This document shows, in pieces, positions 58,826 to 64,000 of a stretch of 64,000 nucleotides of DNA (its first letter is position 1; each line of letters begins with the position of its first letter). The DNA lies in contig OX326959.1 of NCBI GenBank assembly GCA_946800325.1, forward strand, positions 53,160,784-53,224,783, read 5' to 3'. Both the position numbers and the translations under genes were made by a program. The DNA comes from Luzula sylvatica. Its lineage: Eukaryota > Streptophyta > Magnoliopsida > Poales > Juncaceae. The notes below the pieces were generated by a model, which worked only from the letters and a program-made list of their open reading frames with translations, ran no database searches and was not told the origin of the DNA.

Positions 58826-60181
58826 TGATGAACGGGTTTTCGATCACTTCTAAATTGATATATCGTTGTATGTGAAAACCAATTCAATCAACAAGTTTGG
58901 AATTTAATGTGTATAGTAGTAATATGCAAGTTCGTTCCACGAGGAGTATATGCGTCAAATAAGATTAAACTTCAGATCTTTAAAATAATTATTTCGAAGT
59001 TTCCAAAATTAATGAAAATTTGTGTACAGATATTTCTGAATATTATCAAATTTATCCTAAAATTTCAAACAATTTGGACAACGGAATAAAAAGTTATTAA
59101 CGAATTACAATCAGGTCTCTGAAAAACAGTCCCCTGGAAACAGCAGGTTTTCAGTTTAAGTGACAGTTTTCAAAAATTCATATCAATTCGAATATTTCAT
59201 GAAATTCTACGATTCAAAAAGTTCCCGAAACTAGAAATCAAAATCTACGCAGAACAAAAATATCACACAAAGAGAGCACAAGATCGAATGCAAGAAATAA
59301 GATTTAGAACAAAGATTTTTAGATTCAAACAAGTTTTCTTTACACGACTTCAAACATTCATTCAACATACAAGAAATTTAAGATAGAAAAGAATACACCT
59401 AATTCGAAGAAAGTAGAGCTTCAACGTGCCAAGAGGAGCTCCTTTCCTCGCCTAGTGTCGTCGCTCGATGCTCGAACCGCTAGAAAGCTAGGACGGTACG
59501 AGCGCTTCTCGCTCGAAGTTGTCGACTCTCCCGGATGAAGAAAGCTCCTAGTCCGGTTGTGACGTGTATCTTCTGCGACTAGCTTCGATTAGATCAATTC
59601 ACCGGATGAAGTAAGCTTCGAGTCCGGCAAACAATCACTCGAGAATTCGAGTAATTCTTGAATTGTTCTTGACGTTCTTGAAAGTTCTTGGAAGTGCTTA
59701 GAGAGAGAGAAAGAAGAAAGGGGAGGGAAGAAGAAGCAAATTCTGCCCAAGGGCCTTGGGGTCTTATTTATAGTGCCCTTGAAGATCTCCCATTGGTCAA
59801 GAGATGGTTGAGAGGATTGAGGGTAGTTTGGTAATTGTAGGTGAGGAAGGTGGGCTGAATGGTGGTTATAGTGTGAGTGGTTTTCGTATAGAATTTGGTG
59901 TAGACTTTTGTGTGGTAGATTTCTTGCCTTCTTCTTCATACGTGTACCGAAATGGACAGTATAATATATCGATTTTATCGGCGCGAGGAGAGGAAGACAA
60001 CTACACTGTTGGAATGCCAAAAACTTTCGCCCAAAAACCTAAAATTATCAATAAAACACACTTAGTGAAGAAATATTCTTGCTATCTCAAATATGAACAA
60101 TTATATATATAAAGTTGTGATTCAAAAGGGCTAAAATCCCCAAATTAGATATCAAAAAGGTGCTTTATTTTCCTCTTATCA
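58826..60181 (-). repeat. 5' LTR of element C
   Basis: Identical to its partner except at 59,596. As the element reads right to left, this LTR drives transcription. Confidence 0.93.
59765..59772 (-). promoter_or_regulatory. TATA box in the 5' LTR of element C
   Basis: TATTTATA on the plus strand, TATAAATA on the minus, within CACTATAAATAAGACCCC. Transcripts would start near 59,735 and run leftward through the ORF. Confidence 0.6.
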
Positions 60182-61260
60182 GCGAATTATTGGAAATTAT
60201 ATTTACATATGATGTTCCGATAAGTTCCGAGGCAAGAGGAGGCTATCGGTATTTTGTTACGTTTTTGGACGGTTAAAGTAGATATGAAAATATCTATTTA
60301 ATGCGTGCCGAAACAGAGACTTTTGAAAGGTTCAAAGAGTTTCAAAAACGAAATACGAAATCAACTAAGCAAGAAAATCAAAGCTTTTCGATAGGATCGA
60401 GAAGACGAGTATTTGAGCTAGACCTTTCGATAGGATCGAAGATGCGATATTTGAGTTATGAATATTGATGATCATTTATGATTGTGGAATCGTTTCACGA
60501 TTGTCTTCATTTGGAACATTGAGATGTGTCCAAAAAGAGGAAATGAACGCATGTTGGACATGGTTCGATAAATGATAAGTCAATAGGATCTCCCAAAAAT
60601 GTTTTGGGGATACGTCCTTGAGACAGCGGCACTAATGAATGGTTGCATATAAGATATGAACCATAAACCTTCTAATTGGTACAAAAAACGCCATATGAGA
60701 TATGGATCGGAATGGTTCCGAAGTTGTCACTTGTACATATTTGAGGATGTGAGTGTATTTCGAAATTTGTTTCGGTTAAACTCAATCCCGAATCTGGAAA
60801 TTGTTCGTGTATCCTTAAGGTAACTAAAGGGTATTAGTTCTAACGTCCCGACGAAAATGAGATTTTCGTGGCTCGAAGAGATGCCTTCTTGGAGGAGGAC
60901 TAGATGCGCACAAGTTTGGAACTTGGAGCCATTTATTTCTATGCGGGCTAGTGGGAGTAGAATAAATCTCGAAAGAGTTCGAGATTTCAAAATGAACATT
61001 GTACCGATGAAAGTTGACATGGCTTCATCAAGAGTTGATGAACGCAAGTCGAACACACAAAGGAATTTTTTCGTAGATCAAGTAGGCTATATCATAAGCC
61101 GATAAATACGGATTTATCGTGGCTAATGATGATAGATTGAAATCATATGATGATTCGATATCCTACAAGGATGCTATGAAAAGTTGATTCCACATGACAT
61201 GGTGTCATGAAATCTGAGATTCGATCCATGTAAATTATCAAGTTTAGAACTTGATTTCAT
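60182..61260 (+). pseudogene. Integrase remnant of Copia element B
   Basis: EARGGYRYFVTFLDG at 60,229-60,273 is the start of a Copia integrase core and runs into TAA (60,274). In the same frame SRYENIYLMRAETETFERFK follows. Farther on, LDMVR near 60,555 and PYEIWIG near 60,693 match the later integrase and its C-terminal part, and NEIFVARRDAFLEED near 60,856 resembles the region after integrase. Several stops and frame changes make it inactive. Confidence 0.72.
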
Positions 61261-62200
61261 TACTTTCTGGGTTAGACCCGTGAAATGTGAGTGGGTTTTT
61301 CAAGATGAAGAACCTACATGGATAGGAATACGCATATATGTAAAGCGAGGTTTTCTGCGAAGAGTTTCAAGCAATTCATAGTCGGACTATGAAGAAACGT
61401 TTTCGCATGTTGCCATGCTTTCACATTCTCAAATTCTGCTTGCCATGGTCGCGTATTATGACTATGTGATGTGGCAAAATGGATGTCAAAACCGAATTTC
61501 TTGACAGAAATTTTAAGAAAGGATGTGTACTTGACACAACCTTACGGGTTTGTCGATTCATAAGAATCGGGGATAAGATATGCACGCTTTAACGATCCAT
61601 ATGATGGATTAGAGAAAGCTTCTCAGAATTGGAATATTTGTTTTGACGAAATTATAAACTATTATAAAATTGTCGAAACGAATGGAAACTTTGTGTATAC
61701 ATGAAGGTTAGTGGGAGCTGCGTTATATTTCTTGTAACGACAAAGGATTTAGACGAGACCGCTTATGAAATAAGCGTGAAGATCTATAGGATAGATCTAA
61801 GAAGTTCCTCATTCTATATTATAGCACATATATCGACATATTGTTGAAAATGGTTTTCAACATGTAAACTCCTTGGAGGAGTTAAATCGAAATGTCGAAT
61901 GGCAGAAATTTTCAACGGCTCGATGTGAGACATCAAGCAGCGCGAAAAGTAATAATATGATGCCTTACATTTGATGTTAGGATCTATTATATCTGTCATG
62001 ATATGTATGTGGCTATCTGTCATACAAATAAAGCGTCTAGTTCACCGTCAATAAAATTCATGGGAATCACATGAGTTTGAATGTAATTCGATTACATGAG
62101 ACTAACTCTTGTGAATGTATAATGGTTATACAAATATATACATAATGGTTATGTATATTTAAACCCATCGAGATTTGTATTGATAGCGGTGAGGTTTATC
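61261..62200 (+). pseudogene. Reverse transcriptase remnant of Copia element B
   Basis: Recognisable pieces are KCEWVF near 61,290 and MDVKTEFLDRNF near 61,470. The latter continues in another frame as RKDVYLTQPYGFVDS. DETAYEISVKIYR near 61,752 follows, and words for the SIMYA-like segment appear near 61,975 in yet another frame. The order is that of Copia reverse transcriptase. The catalytic region cannot be read as one frame. Confidence 0.68.
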
Positions 62201-62770
62201 CTTGAATACTTTGCGAAAGAATTCAGGATTTTTTATCTATGATGGTGTGGAGGACGTGTTGGTTATAAAGAGTTATAACAACAACAGTTTCCAAAGATTA
62301 AGCACGTCCAAATATGTAGCACGACTTTCGATAACAAAGTGTGTACATGTTTTGCTTAAATGAAAACACGGTTATGTGGAAAGGTTCCACAAGACCAATA
62401 GTTTATGATTCTATTTACGGAGGCGAGTATATTGCGGTTATTAATCGCAAAAGGAAGTGGGATGGATCAAGGATACATGACCAAACTCTAGTAGTCACGA
62501 GTTATCGGATTTATGGTTGTTTATTGCGTGAGACGCAATAGTACAAGTCAAAAATGCCGAGGTCATAACCACTTCTAGCCAATACTCAGAAAATTTCATT
62601 TGATCCATGAAATTTTGTGAAAAGATGTTATCGTAGGTTTTGGAAATGTTTCAATCCTGCTGAAGATTAACACTAGCGGGAACGTGCGGACCCGTTTACA
62701 AAACTGCTCTCTCTAGTCGCGCGTGATTGTCATGCGATGACTATGGGTATGGAGATACCTAGAGGAGGAA
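62201..62770 (+). pseudogene. RNase H remnant of Copia element B
   Basis: An open stretch at 62,341-62,541 includes CLNENTVMWKG and YGGEYIAVINRKRKW, which align by layout with the Copia RNase H segment. ADPFTKLLS and HAMTMGME follow at about 62,683-62,755, the usual end of the polyprotein. Confidence 0.65.
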
Positions 62771-63944
62771 GAAGAGAGTAGAGTGTAGTTATCTAATACG
62801 ATAGTCCTCGCAGGTTGTGGGTATGGAGATACCCATAGGTAAACGTTGTATCACCCAAATACTTAGTCCATATGAATGTATCCCTTTTAAAAATTTTGTT
62901 TACTTAAATTTTCATGCATTCACCTTATATGAAAACTATGTGCTGGGTTGTGTAATATGATTACATGAACCTTGATTTGAACTTGTGTGGACGTCGACAT
63001 GGTTGAGGACCATGTGCAGCGAAACCGTCACACTTAAAGTGTCATTTCTAAACATCCCTAGTCGCGGGTCAGTTTGCTAAAGAGAGAAGCATTACTATTA
63101 CAAGGGAATATACTGAACGCGTACACTAGTACGTTAGCCGAGGAGATGATTATGTTTTGCTAATCATGGGACAAGGTGCTTGTCGAATCGGGAACGTAGA
63201 TATATGTTAGGTTACATGTATTGGATATGACCGAAGCCGCGAGATCATGACATGGTTTAGTCATTATGGATGAACTCGCGACGAGTAGGGTTTTAGGTTC
63301 TTCAAACTTGAGGGGATCATTGATTGCGTTACGTGCGTAACACAATGCTTTGATATGATCTTACGCTCACCGTAACAGGGAGTTAAAAGGGTCATCATTG
63401 GGTATTGTCCGAAACACGGAATTCAATGTGAGTCTCCAAGATAGGAATTGTTTATTCCGAAATGAAGAGATATCTCTTAGGCGCCGCTCGATGAGTTGAT
63501 TAACGAAAACCGTGGCCACGGTCAATGGTATTAATGGTTAATATCGATTGAAATTTGTTAATTCAACTCGGAATCAGGGAATAAGTGTAGTTAATCAAAT
63601 TATAAGGATGACTATAACCATGCCTTTTGATTAACGGATATCGCAAACAAGAGACCTAGTAACCGCTATTCGAGATAGGCACAATGATCACAATCATTAT
63701 TCGTTTAACATGGGTAGCTATGATGGAGTGACTAGATCCCGCTCATGAGCTTGTAGGCATTGGAAACAACCTACTGCCATCGTTAAGTCGAACCTACATG
63801 GTCACACAACGAGTCGTACTAAGTCGGGCTTGATCATAAAAATTGGCACATAGGATGTGCATAGCTTGGTATTTGATACGCGAGCTATATTCTCTAAAAT
63901 CGTGCGTATTGGATATGCATGAGTACCTTTTAGGTAGATCTGAA
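62771..63944 (+). other. 3' non-coding region of Copia element B
   Basis: About 1.2 kb between the end of RNase H and the polypurine tract. No gene is recognised; it is a long 3' region for a Copia element. TGGAGATACC(T/C)A occurs at 62,750 and 62,825. Confidence 0.6.
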
Positions 63945-63958
63945 ATTGAGTGGGAGAC
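63945..63958 (+). other. Polypurine tract of Copia element B
   Basis: ATTGAGTGGGAGAC immediately before the 3' LTR. Confidence 0.75.
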
Positions 63959-64000
63959 TGAAGGAAATACAGTTTCAGGATCAACCGTAAAAGTGTACAC
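63959..64000 (+). repeat. Start of the 3' LTR of Copia element B (cut by window end)
   Basis: The 42 visible bases are identical to the first 42 bases of the LTR at 51,119. Confidence 0.88.

Larger units (their letters stand above)
54710..60181 (-). mobile_element. Element C: young non-autonomous Gypsy-derived LTR element
   Basis: Two 1,356-bp LTRs (54,710-56,065 and 58,826-60,181) begin TGATGAACGGG and end CTCTTATCA. The target duplication is GCGAA (54,705-54,709 and 60,182-60,186). I find one difference between the LTRs: G at 55,480 against A at 59,596. On the minus strand the right LTR is followed by TGGCGCCGCTGCCGGGGA, a tRNA-Asp-type primer site usual in Athila/Tat Gypsy elements. The left LTR is preceded by AAGTGTGGGGGTATT, a polypurine tract. 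GGGAGGCAACCCA (plus strand 57,453-57,465) is a word I associate with Athila/Tat elements. The 2.76-kb interior holds one ORF (57,510-58,670) and no reverse transcriptase or integrase. It must borrow enzymes from an autonomous relative. Confidence 0.93.
51119..64000 (+). mobile_element. Copia element B, nearly complete, coding region degenerate
   Basis: The 5' LTR (51,119-52,109) begins TGAAGGAAATACAGTTTCAG, and the identical 42 bases restart at 63,959, where the 3' LTR begins and runs off the window. After the 5' LTR comes TGGTATCAGAGC, a tRNA-Met primer site, and before the 3' LTR is ATTGAGTGGGAGAC, a polypurine tract. It therefore reads left to right. Pol remnants occur in normal Copia order: a pre-integrase motif at 54,543, integrase core at 60,229, reverse transcriptase at about 61,280-62,000 and RNase H at 62,341-62,770. 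All are split by stops and frameshifts. Element C is inserted between the pre-integrase motif and integrase. B itself is inserted in Copia element A. Confidence 0.9.

Overview
This is plant nuclear DNA, almost certainly from a flowering plant. The evidence is GT-AG introns with cullin exons, plant-type LTR retrotransposons primed by initiator-Met-type and Asp-type tRNA sites, hAT transposons with 8-bp target duplications, and a very AT-rich satellite. I cannot name the species. The window holds no bacterial gene, CRISPR array, rRNA or tRNA gene that I can see.

Layout. (1) 1-35,220 is one uninterrupted head-to-tail satellite array with a monomer of about 175 bp, roughly 200 copies. Each monomer is itself three diverged 57-59 bp subunits. 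Higher-order repeats of 3, 4, 6 and about 14 monomers lie on top, and monomers decay toward the right edge. (2) 35,221-42,398 is a unique region with one reconstructable gene: a seven-exon cullin-like gene of 302 codons that keeps only the N-terminal cullin repeats. Its third intron holds a 3,567-bp non-coding LTR element on the minus strand (37,841-41,407, 5-bp target duplication). (3) 42,399-47,171 holds a 1,181-bp hAT-type element and a broken double-zinc-knuckle gene of transposon type. (4) 47,172-49,291 is a second copy of the cullin gene's upstream region, promoter, exon 1 and start of intron 1. (5) From 49,292 to the window end is a nest of transposons inserted in that second intron 1. 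Copia element A (minus) is split by Copia element B (plus, 5' LTR at 51,119, 3' LTR from 63,959). B is split by element C (minus, 54,710-60,181), a young Gypsy-derived non-autonomous element. A small hAT element sits in the LTR of A.

How it fits together. The satellite edge coincides with the left end of the cullin duplication, so a segment of about 12 kb beside the array appears to have been duplicated. Copy 1 may still make a truncated cullin able to occupy adaptor proteins without forming a working ubiquitin ligase. Copy 2 is cut by the transposon nest, and its remaining exons, if they survive, should lie beyond base 64,000. The best candidates for new biology are the three-part substructure of the satellite, the N-terminal-only cullin gene, the nearly identical LTRs and intact unknown ORF of element C, and the palindrome-centred modules of about 172 bp in the LTR and leader of Copia B. 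All identifications come from reading the sequence; no database search or alignment program was run.
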